From positions 124,001-188,000 of the forward strand of contig CAVSCR010000006.1 in NCBI GenBank assembly GCA_963726575.1: a DNA stretch of 64,000 bases, read 5' to 3'. Positions 54,668 through 64,000 of the stretch are shown here, in pieces (positions within the stretch are counted from its first letter, which is position 1; each line of letters begins with the position of its first letter). Made by a program: the position numbers and the translations under genes. Source of the stretch: CAVSCR01 sp963726575. Its GTDB lineage: Bacteria > Actinomycetota > Actinomycetes > JAHEKZ01. The notes below the pieces were generated by a model that was not told the DNA's origin, did no database searches, and was given only the letters and a program-made list of their open reading frames with translations.

Positions 54668-55366
54668 TCACGTCCGCCCCGAGGCTGCGATCACCGCCAC
54701 CGCAGCGACCGGCCATCCCGCCTCGACCAGCGCCCGTCGGGCCTCGGCGGCGGTGGCCCCGGTGGTGACGACGTCGTCGACCACGACCACCGGCCCGTCC
54801 ACCGCTGCGCCACCGACCCGAGCGGTCATCGACCCGGCTACGTTGCGCCAACGACCGAACCGGTCAAGGTCGGCCTGGTCGGCCACGGCGCGTCGGTGGC
54901 GCAAGGCCGGGACGACGCGGACCTGGACGCCAACACCGTCGGACCGGCCCGTTGTGGCGATGATCCGTGCCGCGTGGTCGGCCAGCGCCCTGGTGTGGTC
55001 GAGCCCGCGAGCCCGCGCTTTCGCCGGCGCGGTCGGAACCGGAACGAGGGTGATGACCGAACCCGCAGGCGCGGGTGCGCTTGACACCAGGGCTGCGATC
55101 GTCACCGTCTGCGCAAGGGTGTCGGCGAGCAGCGGGAGCAGTCCCAGCCGACCGCGTTCCTTGAACGCCACGATCGCCGCGCCGGCCGCGTCGTACGACG
55201 TCGCCGCCAGCACTGTGGCCTCGCCGACCGCCTGCCTCACCTCGAAGGGCCGACCCCACCGACGCCGGCACGCCGGGCACACCGAGGCATGAGGTCGCCC
55301 GCAGCAGGCACATCGGCGATCCAACGTCAGGTCGAGCAGCTCACCGACGGCGTCACGCCACCACAT
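54668..55366 (-). CDS. comF: ComF-family phosphoribosyltransferase-like protein
   Basis: A 232-residue ComF-family protein. Zinc-finger cysteines C19, C21, C22 area (RRCACCGRPHASVCPACRRRW) begin the protein, and the PRPP motif VVVVDDVVTTGATAAEARRAL ends it. ComF is linked to DNA uptake in Firmicutes, but here no com genes accompany it and its role is unknown. The gene follows lpqB by 93 nt. Confidence 0.9.
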   Translation of the reverse strand: MWWRDAVGELLDLTLDRRCACCGRPHASVCPACRRRWGRPFEVRQAVGEATVLAATSYDAAGAAIVAFKERGRLGLLPLLADTLAQTVTIAALVSSAPAPAGSVITLVPVPTAPAKARARGLDHTRALADHAARIIATTGRSDGVGVQVRVVPALRHRRAVADQADLDRFGRWRNVAGSMTARVGGAAVDGPVVVVDDVVTTGATAAEARRALVEAGWPVAAVAVIAASGRT

Positions 55367-55459
55367 GCCCCCAGGCTGCGCCGTTGCGAGACGTCACGGG
55401 CCTGCCCGGGCACGGCCCGTGGACCGGCGAGTGTGAGCACCGGGCTGGGGAGGAGCCGC

Positions 55460-57196
55460 TCAGCCCGGGTACACCGGCGAGGTGCCCCGACTGACGAAAC
55501 GCCATCCGGTGCCGGAGTCACGCCAGACCCTTCCTTCGTGGGTGCCACCCAAGAGCGGACGGTCTGGGGCTGCCGCAATGGTCTCCAGGCCCGGAAGGGC
55601 TCCCCCGACCTGGTGGAGCGTTCCGTCGGTCGTCATCAGGTAGGGCTGGCGCGCCGCGCCGGGGACACGCGCCAACAAGGCGACGTGGTCGGCATCGGCC
55701 CAGCTGACGTCGCGCACGTTGTCGAGTGCGAACTCGACGGGATGGAGCCCGGAGATCGTGATCCGCTTCACGTGGTTGGGGTCGAGGTCGGAGGAGAGGC
55801 GTTCGACCCGACCGAGCAGAAGCCGGCCGCGCCCGTGCCGGTCGATGACGATCGCCACGCGGCTACCGTCGCGTGACACCGCCAGCGACTGGATCGTGGC
55901 GTCACGCAGGAGCGGCGACTGAACGACGCGGGTGGTGCGGTCGGAGAGGACGACCGTGATGGCGCTGCCGCGGTTGGTCCGGTCGACCAGCCACAGCAGA
56001 CCGGTGGAGTCGAACTGCGGACGCGCGAAGTCCGTGCCGGTGGCCACGCGGACGAGCGTGCCGGGATTGTCAGACAGCTGCTCGTACACCGTGCTGCGGT
56101 CCGGTGACAGCACGGCGATGGTGGCAGCGTCGGTGGACACGGCGGGATCAGTGATCGTCGCGCCGGCTGATCCCACGTACCCCTCGACCGGGAGCAGCTT
56201 GGTGTCGAACAGCCGGGCCAGCCCACGCTTGGTGACCAGGTAGCCGTTGGCCGACTCAGGGAGCGCACCCGGGTCGTACGACGTCCAGTCCTGCGTCGTC
56301 TGGTTGCTGGCCGAGCCGCCGACCGGCATCGGCTGTCCCTGCACGGTGATGCTGACGGCGTTGACGTCGGACAGCTCGCTGAGGGTCCACACGAGCTGGG
56401 CGGCGAGCTGTTCGCGCTCCTGTGCGCTCGCGTCGAGAACGGTCGAGGAGAGGTCGACGTGCGCCACCCCGTTCTCCACCGGGACCGAGTCGACGACCAG
56501 CTGGGTGCCGGCCGGGAAGGCGGTGGCGACCGACGGGGCCAACCATCGCGTGGGCCCGTCGAGCAGGGACTGGACCAATCGGGTCGACAGACCGGGTTGG
56601 ACCACGGGCAGGTAGATCGGGTCGGGCACGAGTACGTCGCCCGTGGCGTTGAGGAAATAGAGGCTCACCGCGCGGTAGGACCGTTCGATGTCGAGCTGGG
56701 TCAGCAGCAGACCCTGCGGCAGCGAGCTGATCCGCCACTGCCCGGACACGCGCTGAAGTCGGAACTGCGCCTGCCGCACGGTGGTCGGGAGGGAGGAGTA
56801 CGCCCCACGGCTGTCGATGCGTCCCTGCACGCGCGTCCTGGCCAGGACGCGGTCGCGCGACGGCTCGTGCAGCGTGATGCCGACGTTCTGGTCGTAGACG
56901 AGCACCCGCAGGTCCGGCTGCCAGGTCTGCGCCGCCTGGGGCGCCAGGAACTGACGCGCGACCGCGTGGTCGCCCTCGGCACTGGCGGAGGCCGCCAGGA
57001 AGCCGCGGACGATCTCGGCCGGTCCCATCCCGAGCGTCGGCGGTCGCGCGACGACGCGGATGATCGGGTCTTCGCCCTCGGCAAGGACGGTCGCGCCCGG
57101 ACGCACCGGTCCGCTGTCGGGAATCGTGGCGCAACCGGCCAGGAGGGTGATCGCGGCCAGCGCCAGCGCCAGGCGCCGACCGACGTGGCTAGCCAC
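55460..57196 (-). CDS. lpqB: Lipoprotein LpqB
   Basis: A 578-residue lipoprotein with lipobox LLAGC. It contains the conserved N-terminal GerMN-type domain and the C-terminal beta-propeller of LpqB. LpqB binds the extracellular domain of MtrB and modulates MtrA phosphorylation. The GTG at 57196 overlaps the mtrB stop by 8 nt; a GTG at 57208 is an alternative. Third gene of the mtrA-mtrB-lpqB operon, the normal actinobacterial order. Confidence 0.92.
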   Translation of the reverse strand: MASHVGRRLALALAAITLLAGCATIPDSGPVRPGATVLAEGEDPIIRVVARPPTLGMGPAEIVRGFLAASASAEGDHAVARQFLAPQAAQTWQPDLRVLVYDQNVGITLHEPSRDRVLARTRVQGRIDSRGAYSSLPTTVRQAQFRLQRVSGQWRISSLPQGLLLTQLDIERSYRAVSLYFLNATGDVLVPDPIYLPVVQPGLSTRLVQSLLDGPTRWLAPSVATAFPAGTQLVVDSVPVENGVAHVDLSSTVLDASAQEREQLAAQLVWTLSELSDVNAVSITVQGQPMPVGGSASNQTTQDWTSYDPGALPESANGYLVTKRGLARLFDTKLLPVEGYVGSAGATITDPAVSTDAATIAVLSPDRSTVYEQLSDNPGTLVRVATGTDFARPQFDSTGLLWLVDRTNRGSAITVVLSDRTTRVVQSPLLRDATIQSLAVSRDGSRVAIVIDRHGRGRLLLGRVERLSSDLDPNHVKRITISGLHPVEFALDNVRDVSWADADHVALLARVPGAARQPYLMTTDGTLHQVGGALPGLETIAAAPDRPLLGGTHEGRVWRDSGTGWRFVSRGTSPVYPG

Positions 57197-58883
57197 GGAC
57201 GCCGCCACGCACGTCTGGCGCGCCGGTGCGCGTCGGCGGGGAGGCGACCACAGGCACCCGACGCGTCGCCGATGCGTCCCGAGGTTCCAGCGGCAGCGGC
57301 GAGCTGAGCAACTCGGTGCCGGCGTGCAGCGGGAGCGTGAGCCGGAAGCTCGCCCCGTCGCCAGGCTGGCCCCAGGCCTGCAGCCAACCTCCGTGCAGGC
57401 GGGCGTCCTCGAGCGAGATGGACAAGCCAAGACCGGTACCGCCCGTCGTGCGTGCGCGCGCCGGGTCGGCTCGCCAGAACCGGTTGAAGACCAGGGACGA
57501 CTCACCGGGTCGCAAACCGACGCCGTGGTCGCGAACCGTCACCGCAACGGCGTGGTCGTCAGCCGCCACTGTGATGTCGATGGGCCGGCCCTCGCTGTGC
57601 TCCACCGCGTTGGCCACGAGGTTGCGCAGGACCCGGTCGACGCGTCGGGCATCGACGTCGGCCACGCAACTCGTCGTGGGCTGGTGGACGGCGATCGACG
57701 AACCGCGCTGTTGGGCCAGCGGTGCATCCGCCTCGACTGCACGTGCGACCAGGTCACGCAGGTCGTGCGGTTCGGGATCGAGGACGGCCGCGCCCGCGTC
57801 GAACCGGCTGATCTCGAGCAGGTCGGCCAGCAACGCCTCGAACCGGTCGAGCTGCGCCTGCAGCAGCTCGGCGGAGCGCGCGGTGGCAGGGTCGAAGCTG
57901 TCGCGGGAGTCGTGCAGTACATCGGCGGCCATGCGCACCGTGGTGAGCGGCGTACGCAGCTCGTGGGACACGTCGGACACGAACCTGCGCTGCACCCGCG
58001 AGAGATCCTCGAGTCGTTCGATCTGCATCTGCAGGCTCTCGGCCATCCGGTTGAAGCTCTTGGCGAGTCGGGCCAGGTCGTCCTCGCCTACCACATCCAT
58101 GCGCTCGACCAAGCGACCCGAGGAGAACCGTTCCGCGACGCGCGCGGCGTATCGAACTGGGTCGAGAACCTGGCGGGTGACCACCCAGGAGATGGCACCC
58201 AGCAGCACCATGAGCGCGATCCCGCCGAGGATCAGGGACCGGCGCACCAGATCCAGCGTCGCCTGCTCTTGGGTCAACGGGAAGAGGTAGTACAGCTCGT
58301 AGGCACCGACGCCCGGGACGGACAGGGGCGCACCGACGGCCAGGCCGGTGTCGGGCGAGCGCCCATCGGTGTAGGTGATCGTCGTGTAGGTCCAGGCCTG
58401 CACCTGCTCGCGGACCACGGCAGCGCGCAGGCGCAGCGGCACACTCTGCTCACTGACGAGGCTGGAACCGCGTTGCGGAGTGTCCGGCGAAGCGCTCAGC
58501 AGGAGGACGTCGAAGAGGCGTGGCGTGCTCGAACCACGATTGGCCAGCTGCACCGCGATCTGGTCGACCAACCGGTCGTCGGAGACGGGGTCGCTGCGGT
58601 CCGAGGCCGCCACCTGCGCCTGAGCCTGCGTCAGACCGGCGCGCGCCTCGACGAGTGAGCCCTCGACCTTGGCCTGCAGCAAGCCGTCGGCGATCCGACC
58701 GACCAGCAGCTGACCAAGCCCGGCGATGACGACCAGCGAGAGGAACAACGTGGTTCCCACGACACGTAGCCGCAGGGACCGCCGCCAGCGCCGGCGAACC
58801 GCGGCCACGGCCAACGCCAGGGGCCGCGGCGCCCGGTAGCGGAACGCCGGCTCAGGCCGAGCCGGCTTTGTACCCGACACCAC
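57189..58883 (-). CDS. mtrB: Sensor histidine kinase MtrB
   Basis: A 564-residue kinase. Two transmembrane helices (about 41-62 and 220-245) enclose an extracellular sensor. HAMP follows, then the phospho-acceptor histidine in SDVSHELRTPLTTV, N-box NLVANAVEHSEG, and GGTGLGLSISLED. It phosphorylates MtrA and localises to the septum in mycobacteria, linking wall metabolism to division. The GTG start overlaps mtrA by 32 nt. Confidence 0.93.
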   Translation of the reverse strand: MVSGTKPARPEPAFRYRAPRPLALAVAAVRRRWRRSLRLRVVGTTLFLSLVVIAGLGQLLVGRIADGLLQAKVEGSLVEARAGLTQAQAQVAASDRSDPVSDDRLVDQIAVQLANRGSSTPRLFDVLLLSASPDTPQRGSSLVSEQSVPLRLRAAVVREQVQAWTYTTITYTDGRSPDTGLAVGAPLSVPGVGAYELYYLFPLTQEQATLDLVRRSLILGGIALMVLLGAISWVVTRQVLDPVRYAARVAERFSSGRLVERMDVVGEDDLARLAKSFNRMAESLQMQIERLEDLSRVQRRFVSDVSHELRTPLTTVRMAADVLHDSRDSFDPATARSAELLQAQLDRFEALLADLLEISRFDAGAAVLDPEPHDLRDLVARAVEADAPLAQQRGSSIAVHQPTTSCVADVDARRVDRVLRNLVANAVEHSEGRPIDITVAADDHAVAVTVRDHGVGLRPGESSLVFNRFWRADPARARTTGGTGLGLSISLEDARLHGGWLQAWGQPGDGASFRLTLPLHAGTELLSSPLPLEPRDASATRRVPVVASPPTRTGAPDVRGGVRG

Positions 58884-59529
58884 GCACCGTCACGACGATC
58901 TCCGGGTGCTCCGGATCGCGCTCGATCTTGGACCGCAGCCGCTGGACGTGAACGTTCACCAGCCGAGTGTCCGCCGCGTGTCGGTATCCCCACACCTGCT
59001 CGAGCAGGACCTCGCGGGTGAAGACCTGCCACGGCTTGCGGACGAGCGCGACGAGCAGGTCGAACTCGAGCGGAGTCAGCGCGATCTGTTCACCGTCGCG
59101 CTTGACCGAGTGACCGGCCACGTCGATCACGATGTCGGCGATCTTGAGGGTCTCCGGGCGCGGCTCGTCGGTCCGACGGATCCTGGCGCGGATCCGGGCG
59201 ACGAGCTCCTTGGGCTTGAACGGCTTGACGATGTAGTCGTCGGCACCTGACTCCAGGCCCAGCACGACGTCGACCGTGTCCCCCTTGGCAGTCAGCATCA
59301 CGATCGGCACGCCGGACTCACTACGGATGTCGCGGCACACCTCGATGCCGTCCTTGCCGGGCAGCATGAGGTCGAGGAGCACGAGGTCGGGGCGGCTCTC
59401 CCGGAAAGCAGACATCGCTCGCTCGCCATCAGCACAGAAGACCGGCTCGAAGCCCTCGCCCCGCAAGACGATTCCGAGCATCTCTGCCAAGGCGGTGTCG
59501 TCGTCGACGACCAGAACGCGACCCTTCAT
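58852..59529 (-). CDS. mtrA: Response regulator MtrA
   Basis: A 225-residue OmpR-family regulator, essential in many actinobacteria. N-terminus MKGRVLVVDDDTALAEMLGIVLR is diagnostic. Phospho-acceptor D53; wing motif HTVRGVGYKAGSA at the end. MtrA controls dnaA, ripA and wall-hydrolase genes in mycobacteria. ATG at 59529 is chosen because it gives the family N-terminus; an ATG at 59538 adds three residues. Confidence 0.95.
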   Translation of the reverse strand: MKGRVLVVDDDTALAEMLGIVLRGEGFEPVFCADGERAMSAFRESRPDLVLLDLMLPGKDGIEVCRDIRSESGVPIVMLTAKGDTVDVVLGLESGADDYIVKPFKPKELVARIRARIRRTDEPRPETLKIADIVIDVAGHSVKRDGEQIALTPLEFDLLVALVRKPWQVFTREVLLEQVWGYRHAADTRLVNVHVQRLRSKIERDPEHPEIVVTVRGVGYKAGSA

Positions 59530-59604
59530 GGGTTCCATGCTCCCATCGTTGGCCGTGGCACGATGCCACAGGCGTCACCATGGCGCCGAATCGAGGGGAG
59601 ACCG

Positions 59605-60678
59605 ATGTCGGACGACTCCACCCCCTCCGGGTGGTCGGCGGAGCAGCCGCCGCCGTCCGACGAGGGGTTTGCCGGGTCCTCCCGGCCCGCCTTGCCCGGC
59701 TGGGGGCCGGCTCCGCCGCCGGCTCCGCCCGCGGGCTGGGGCTCGGTTCCGCCGGCCGACCAACCCGGGGTGATCCCGCTGCAGCCCCTGGGCCTCGGCC
59801 AGATCTACGAGGGCGCCTTCGCAACGGTGCGTCGTTCCTGGCGGGCCATCGGAGTCGTGGCCGGCCTCACCGCGGTCGTGGTGTTCGGCGTGTCGATGGT
59901 CGCGTGGCTCAGTCTGACGACCGCAAGTCAGCAGCTGGTGGACGTGGTCGACGCGATCCAACGCCTGCCGCGAGGCACGGTCCCGACCAGCGCGCAGGAC
60001 GACCTGTTGGTCCACGCGGGACTGCGCATCGGGATCGTCGTCCTGGCCATGGTCGCGCTGCTTCTGGTGGCGAACGTGCTCGTGTCCGGAGCGATGACCG
60101 TGGTCGTCGGCCGCGTCGTCATCGGTCGCCCGATCAGTGCGGCGCTGCTGTGGCGGGAATTGCGCCCGGTGATGCTGCGCCTCATCGCGGTCACGCTGCT
60201 GGTGACGCTCGGGGTCACCGGCGGCGCCCTCCTCTGCGTCGTGCCGGGCGTCATCCTCCTGGTCTTCTGGGTTGTCGCGGCGCCGGCCGTCGTCCTCGAG
60301 CGATGCGGTCCGGTCACGGCGATGCGTCGCTCGTGGCGACTCGTACGGGGCTCGTGGTGGCGGGTGTTCGGCATCTTCTTGCTCAGCTACCTGATCGTCT
60401 ACCTGATCTCGGGCATCGTCTCGGCGCCGCTGCAAGTGCTGACCTCGTTGGGGTCGCTCGACCAGTTCACGAGCGCGAGCTCCGCACCGAACGGCCTGCA
60501 GGTGTTGCCGACGACGGGGGTGGCGGCCTTCGGTTTGGCGTTGTCGCAGGCGGTGACCACGCTGATCGCCGTGCCGCTGCTGGCCTGCATCATCTCGTTG
60601 CTCTACGTGGATCTGCGCATCCGCAAGGAGAACCTGGCTCCCACCCTGAGTGCCGCGGCGAGGGCACCTCAGCAGTGA
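59605..60678 (+). CDS. GPDPase_memb-type (glycerophosphoryl diester phosphodiesterase membrane domain) protein
   Basis: A 357-residue membrane protein with a Pro-rich N-terminus (about 1-55) and about six helices. It has the GPDPase_memb/DUF7847 pattern: LGQIYEGAFATVRRSWRAIGVV, then VLERCGPVTAMRRSWRLVRGSWWRVFGIFL. The catalytic glycerophosphodiesterase domain is absent. GAGGGGAG precedes the ATG at 59605. Function unknown. The protease gene follows in convergent orientation. Confidence 0.8.
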   Translation: MSDDSTPSGWSAEQPPPSDEGFAGSSRPALPGWGPAPPPAPPAGWGSVPPADQPGVIPLQPLGLGQIYEGAFATVRRSWRAIGVVAGLTAVVVFGVSMVAWLSLTTASQQLVDVVDAIQRLPRGTVPTSAQDDLLVHAGLRIGIVVLAMVALLLVANVLVSGAMTVVVGRVVIGRPISAALLWRELRPVMLRLIAVTLLVTLGVTGGALLCVVPGVILLVFWVVAAPAVVLERCGPVTAMRRSWRLVRGSWWRVFGIFLLSYLIVYLISGIVSAPLQVLTSLGSLDQFTSASSAPNGLQVLPTTGVAAFGLALSQAVTTLIAVPLLACIISLLYVDLRIRKENLAPTLSAAARAPQQ

Positions 60679-60687
60679 GCGCCACGG

Positions 60688-61638
60688 TCACGACAGGAGC
60701 AAGGCGAGCGCCGCCACGGAGTTCAAGCAGGCGTGACTCACCATCGACGCCGCGAGACCCTTCTGGTGGCGCACGAAACCAAGGACGATGCCGCCCCCCA
60801 CGAGCCCGAGCAGTCGCACCGGCTCCAGATGGAACAGCCCGAACACGACACCGGTGACGATGGTGGCCACCCACGGCCGACCCCACCGCTTCACGATTGC
60901 TCCCCAGAACAGGCCGCGGAACGCGAGTTCCTCCACGAACGGTGCGCCGAAGGCGATGAGCAGCAGCATCATGGCGTACGCGACTGGTACGTCCTTGATC
61001 TGCAGCGCAGCGTCGGCTGCCGCGGAGTCAGGTGTCTGGCCGACCAGCGTTGCGACCACTACCGACCCCACGACGATCGCAGCGAACGTCGCGACCCCGC
61101 CCAGCGCGCCCCAGCCCAGGGTCGACCAGCGCGGCGCGAAGCCGAACGATGCGCGCCACCCCGGCCCCTTCCAGCGTCCGACGATCAGTGGCCACCCGGC
61201 CAGACCGAGCCACGGCAGGATCAGCGAGACGATCGTGGCCCAGGCGTTGGCCGTGGATCCCAGGTCGACGCCCAGCGGCGCGCTGGCGTCGACGCGGTCG
61301 GGCCCGGCGGCCGAGGCCAGTGCGACGACCACGACGATCAGCACCGCGATCGTGGCAACGGTGATGCCGAACATGATCGCGACGTCGCCGAGGCCCCAAC
61401 GCCCTTCGGGAGGCTCGGCCACACCGACGAACCTGCGGTCGACCGGCAGCGCCTGCAGCGAGTGATCCGGCGGCTGTGTGATCCAGGTCCAGGCGTAGCC
61501 GTCCCACCAGCGCCAGGCAGCGCGACCCCACGGGTCCGGGTACCAGCCCGGCACTGGCGCCTGCAGGGGCGGGTTCGTCGGCGCGCTCGGCGGGACGACA
61601 GGCGGGGTTGCGGGCGGTCCCCAGGTCGGGTCGGTCAC
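60688..61638 (-). CDS. CPBP-family intramembrane protease with DUF2510 domain
   Basis: A 316-residue membrane protein. An N-terminal proline-rich region is followed by DUF2510 (GWYPDPWGRAAWRWWDGYAWTW, about 30-51). The C-terminal Abi/CPBP domain has motif 1 PFVEELAFRGLFWG (EExxxR), motif 2 FGLFHLEP and motif 3 SHACLNSVA, the expected glutamate/histidine catalytic set. CPBP members include Rce1 and bacteriocin-immunity proteases. Substrate unknown. The GTG start is at 61638. Confidence 0.88.
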   Translation of the reverse strand: MTDPTWGPPATPPVVPPSAPTNPPLQAPVPGWYPDPWGRAAWRWWDGYAWTWITQPPDHSLQALPVDRRFVGVAEPPEGRWGLGDVAIMFGITVATIAVLIVVVVALASAAGPDRVDASAPLGVDLGSTANAWATIVSLILPWLGLAGWPLIVGRWKGPGWRASFGFAPRWSTLGWGALGGVATFAAIVVGSVVVATLVGQTPDSAAADAALQIKDVPVAYAMMLLLIAFGAPFVEELAFRGLFWGAIVKRWGRPWVATIVTGVVFGLFHLEPVRLLGLVGGGIVLGFVRHQKGLAASMVSHACLNSVAALALLLS

Positions 61639-61672
61639 GGTGCCAGCCTGCCAGCCCCGAGGGTGTGGTCGA

Positions 61673-61978
61673 TCAACGGTTGCTTGCGACCTGCACGTAG
61701 TCGGTGAACTCGACTGGGCCGTCGAGCAGGAGCGGACGGTAGACGGCCTCGAACCGTCGCACCGCCGCAGATCGGCCGTGCTCTGCCTGCGCCGTCTCGT
61801 CTTCGAACATGAACAGGTGCACGAATCGGGTCGGGTCGTCCTTCTGCTGCCATGCGGTGTAGATGAGCGTTCCCGGCTCGTTGTCCACAACGTACGTGAC
61901 GAACTCGTCGATGGCGCGGCGCACGTCGTCGACGCCCTCCTCGTTCACGCGGTAGCGGGCGGTCTGGTAGATCGACAT
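61673..61978 (-). CDS. Antibiotic biosynthesis monooxygenase (ABM)-domain protein
   Basis: A 101-residue ferredoxin-like alpha-beta barrel of the ABM/YgiN type: YQTARYRVNEEGVDDVRRAIDEFV, EPGTLIYTAWQQKDDPTRFVHLFMFEDETAQAEH. AGGAGG lies 6 nt before the ATG. Family members act as quinol or polyketide monooxygenases; no biosynthetic cluster is present, so a small stress or detoxification role is possible. It is divergent from the gene at 62113. Confidence 0.85.
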   Translation of the reverse strand: MSIYQTARYRVNEEGVDDVRRAIDEFVTYVVDNEPGTLIYTAWQQKDDPTRFVHLFMFEDETAQAEHGRSAAVRRFEAVYRPLLLDGPVEFTDYVQVASNR

Positions 61979-62112
61979 GTGAACCTCCTGACGGTCGGCA
62001 ACGGCACGCTACGTCAGAGCGTCGCGCCCCTCCCTTGTGCGTGGCTCGGGCCGGGTCTAGCGTCCGAAGCGGGGTCCATCGACCGACAGCACCAACTGGA
62101 TTGGAGACGTCA

Positions 62113-62400
62113 ATGTCGTATGCAGTGGTGCACTTCTTCGCGGGGGGCACCCAAGCGCAGTACGAGTCGTCCATCGCCGCCGTGCATCCCAGCGACGGGA
62201 GCCTCCCGGAGGGCCAGACGTTCCATGCCGCCGGCCCGTCCGACGGTGGCTGGTCGATCATGGCCATCCACGAGTCGCAAGCGAGCTGGGAGAAGTTCCG
62301 CGACGACATTCTGCTGCCTCGCATGCAGGCCGGCATCGAGGGTGGGTTCACGGCACCGCCGCAGGAGACCACCTTCCCGGTGGCCGCGATGCATCCGTAG
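62113..62400 (+). CDS. Small hypothetical protein
   Basis: A 95-residue protein. SYAVVHFFAGGTQAQYESSIAAVHPSDGSLPEGQ and WSIMAIHESQASWEKFRDDILLP look like an alpha-beta barrel similar to ABM/YciI proteins. The ATG follows TTGGAG. No conserved catalytic residue is clear. It is divergent from the ABM gene, with which it may share a promoter region and perhaps function. Confidence 0.7.
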   Translation: MSYAVVHFFAGGTQAQYESSIAAVHPSDGSLPEGQTFHAAGPSDGGWSIMAIHESQASWEKFRDDILLPRMQAGIEGGFTAPPQETTFPVAAMHP

Positions 62401-62424
62401 GCCGGCCGGGTCAGCTCCATCCGG

Positions 62425-62443
62425 ACCGGCCTGAAGGGCCGGT
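62425..62443 (+). terminator. Terminator-like hairpin
   Basis: ACCGGCC (62425-62431) and GGCCGGT (62437-62443) form a perfect 7-bp stem with a 5-nt loop, 25 nt after the small hypothetical gene. No U-run. Confidence 0.5.
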
Positions 62444-62572
62444 AAGGAGTTCGTCAAGGCGACTCCACAGCTCTGGTGAAGGCCGGAACAGCCGTCCTAG
62501 CATGAGCTGGGGGATCGGACCGGGTGCTGGTTCCCGTCAGCACCGTTCGGCGCTCATCAGGCGGTGGTGACG

Positions 62573-63049
62573 ATGGCGTCACGCGAGAAGCGCACGGTGC
62601 TCATGCTGGTCGTCGTCGCGTTGCCGATGGCACTTGCGGTCGGCTGTAGCAGTTCCTCAGGCGGCACGACGTCGTCGACCGCGACATCGCCCAGCAGCAC
62701 GACCTCGACTCCGAGCACGACGTCGACGCCGAGCACTTCGTCGACTCCGGCGACGGACGCGGCAGTTCTGACCGGCACGTGGTCGGGCCGGTACCTCGGC
62801 GCCTACACCGGAACTTTCACCCTCACCTGGACCGGGTCAGGGTCGAAGCTCACCGGGACGATCAAGCTCTCCACGCCCCCGAACACGTTGCATCTGACCG
62901 GGGCCGTCAAGGGCAACGCCATCACCTTCGGGACCGTCGGGTCCTCGGCGATCACCTACAAGGGGACGGTGTCGGGCAACTCGATGTCCGGAACCTACCG
63001 AGTCGGCGGCTCACCGGGCGGGCCGTGGAGCGCGACCCGTTCCTCCTGA
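62573..63049 (+). CDS. Thr/Ser-rich lipoprotein
   Basis: A 158-residue lipoprotein. The signal peptide ends in lipobox LAVGC, followed by a Ser/Thr/Pro tandem-repeat linker (TSTPSTTSTPSTSSTP) and a beta-rich domain (TGTWSGRYLGAYTGTFTLTWTGSGSKLTGTI, then KGTVSGNSMSGTYRVGG). The repeated GT/SG strands suggest a small beta-barrel or calycin-like fold. Function unknown. An in-frame GTG at 62564 is also possible. Confidence 0.75.
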   Translation: MASREKRTVLMLVVVALPMALAVGCSSSSGGTTSSTATSPSSTTSTPSTTSTPSTSSTPATDAAVLTGTWSGRYLGAYTGTFTLTWTGSGSKLTGTIKLSTPPNTLHLTGAVKGNAITFGTVGSSAITYKGTVSGNSMSGTYRVGGSPGGPWSATRSS

Positions 63050-63298
63050 CCTGGCACGCGCCCAGGAACCTCGATCGACGCCGCCGGCACCCGGAGCGTC
63101 CGCACGCGCACGGAGTACCCCTGGCATTTGCGGAGCCAAGGCCGCCGTGAGCCCGGTGACGACCAGACGCCAGTCGGGCCGGTCGCGTCGACCGCGTGAC
63201 ATGCCACTCCCCCGTTCGAGAGCTCGCAGTCCAAGGCCGCGCCGGTGGTCGACACCCGGCAAATGCACGCTCTGAAATGCTGCCTCCATGGACACCAG

Positions 63299-64000
<702 letters not shown>

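Noticed and set aside
63180..63298. LexA-type SOS box before the UvrA-like gene
   Set aside because: A single GTTCGA half-site near 63214 is present, without the paired half-site needed for an actinobacterial SOS box.

Overview
The window is about 68-70% G+C chromosomal DNA from an actinobacterium. The markers are mtrA-mtrB-lpqB, secA with an Rv3235-type neighbour, ftsEX-smpB, prfB, a Rv3654c-Rv3659c-type Tad/Flp locus, a 180-kDa-type NAD-glutamate dehydrogenase, a WS/DGAT acyltransferase, and HelR under a rifamycin-associated element. GTG starts and 1-4 nt gene overlaps are very common. Order and genus cannot be resolved from sequence alone. There is no integrase, IS element, prophage or CRISPR array, so this looks like core chromosome with a few accessory islands.

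Layout. 1-2.5 kb: start of helR (minus) with its RAE, a divergent DGPF/YCII protein plus ECF42-type sigma factor, then tmRNA. 2.6-8.5 kb: a flavin electron-transfer operon (ferric-reductase-like flavocytochrome, FMN-binding protein, ApbE), a divergent OmpR-type two-component system and a Ser/Gly-rich membrane protein. 8.6-10.5 kb: DUF2207 protein (frameshifted). 10.5-20.9 kb, minus strand: prfB, ftsE, ftsX, an M23 peptidase, an S41 peptidase, smpB, then an APC permease, a sphingosine-1-phosphate-lyase-like enzyme and an FGGY kinase. 20.9-25.5 kb: tadA-B-C and pilins. 25.8-37.7 kb: GH26-type hydrolase, VC1184-type PLP enzyme, NAD-GDH, class III aminotransferase, HEAT protein, PruA, DUF6912. 37.7-42.7 kb: patatin, WS/DGAT, HAD, CpaE-like and CpaB-like proteins. 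43-48.5 kb: HTH protein, small hypotheticals, Rv3235-like, secA. 48.6-51.4 kb: three overlapping acetyltransferase genes carrying five GNAT domains. 51.5-64 kb: YcaQ/AlkZ-like glycosylase, LuxR response regulator, hpf, comF, lpqB-mtrB-mtrA, membrane proteins, small ABM-like proteins, a lipoprotein and the start of a UvrA-like gene.

Most notable. (1) Both promoters flanking the 5.6-7.8 kb two-component system carry CACAG repeats at offsets 0, +11 and +33, starting 60-61 nt before each start codon. This predicts a small regulon linking the response regulator to the flavin electron-transfer operon and to the Ser/Gly-rich membrane protein. (2) A RAE palindrome precedes helR. (3) A eukaryote-like S1P lyase homologue is overlapped by a permease gene on one side and a sugar-kinase-type gene on the other. 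(4) Five GNAT domains occur in tandem. (5) The M23 protein next to FtsEX keeps its zinc ligands. (6) An ungapped repeat of about 82 bp lies at two gene ends 49 kb apart. (7) Two otherwise intact genes each have a +1 frameshift at a GGG run, which could be decay or assembly error.
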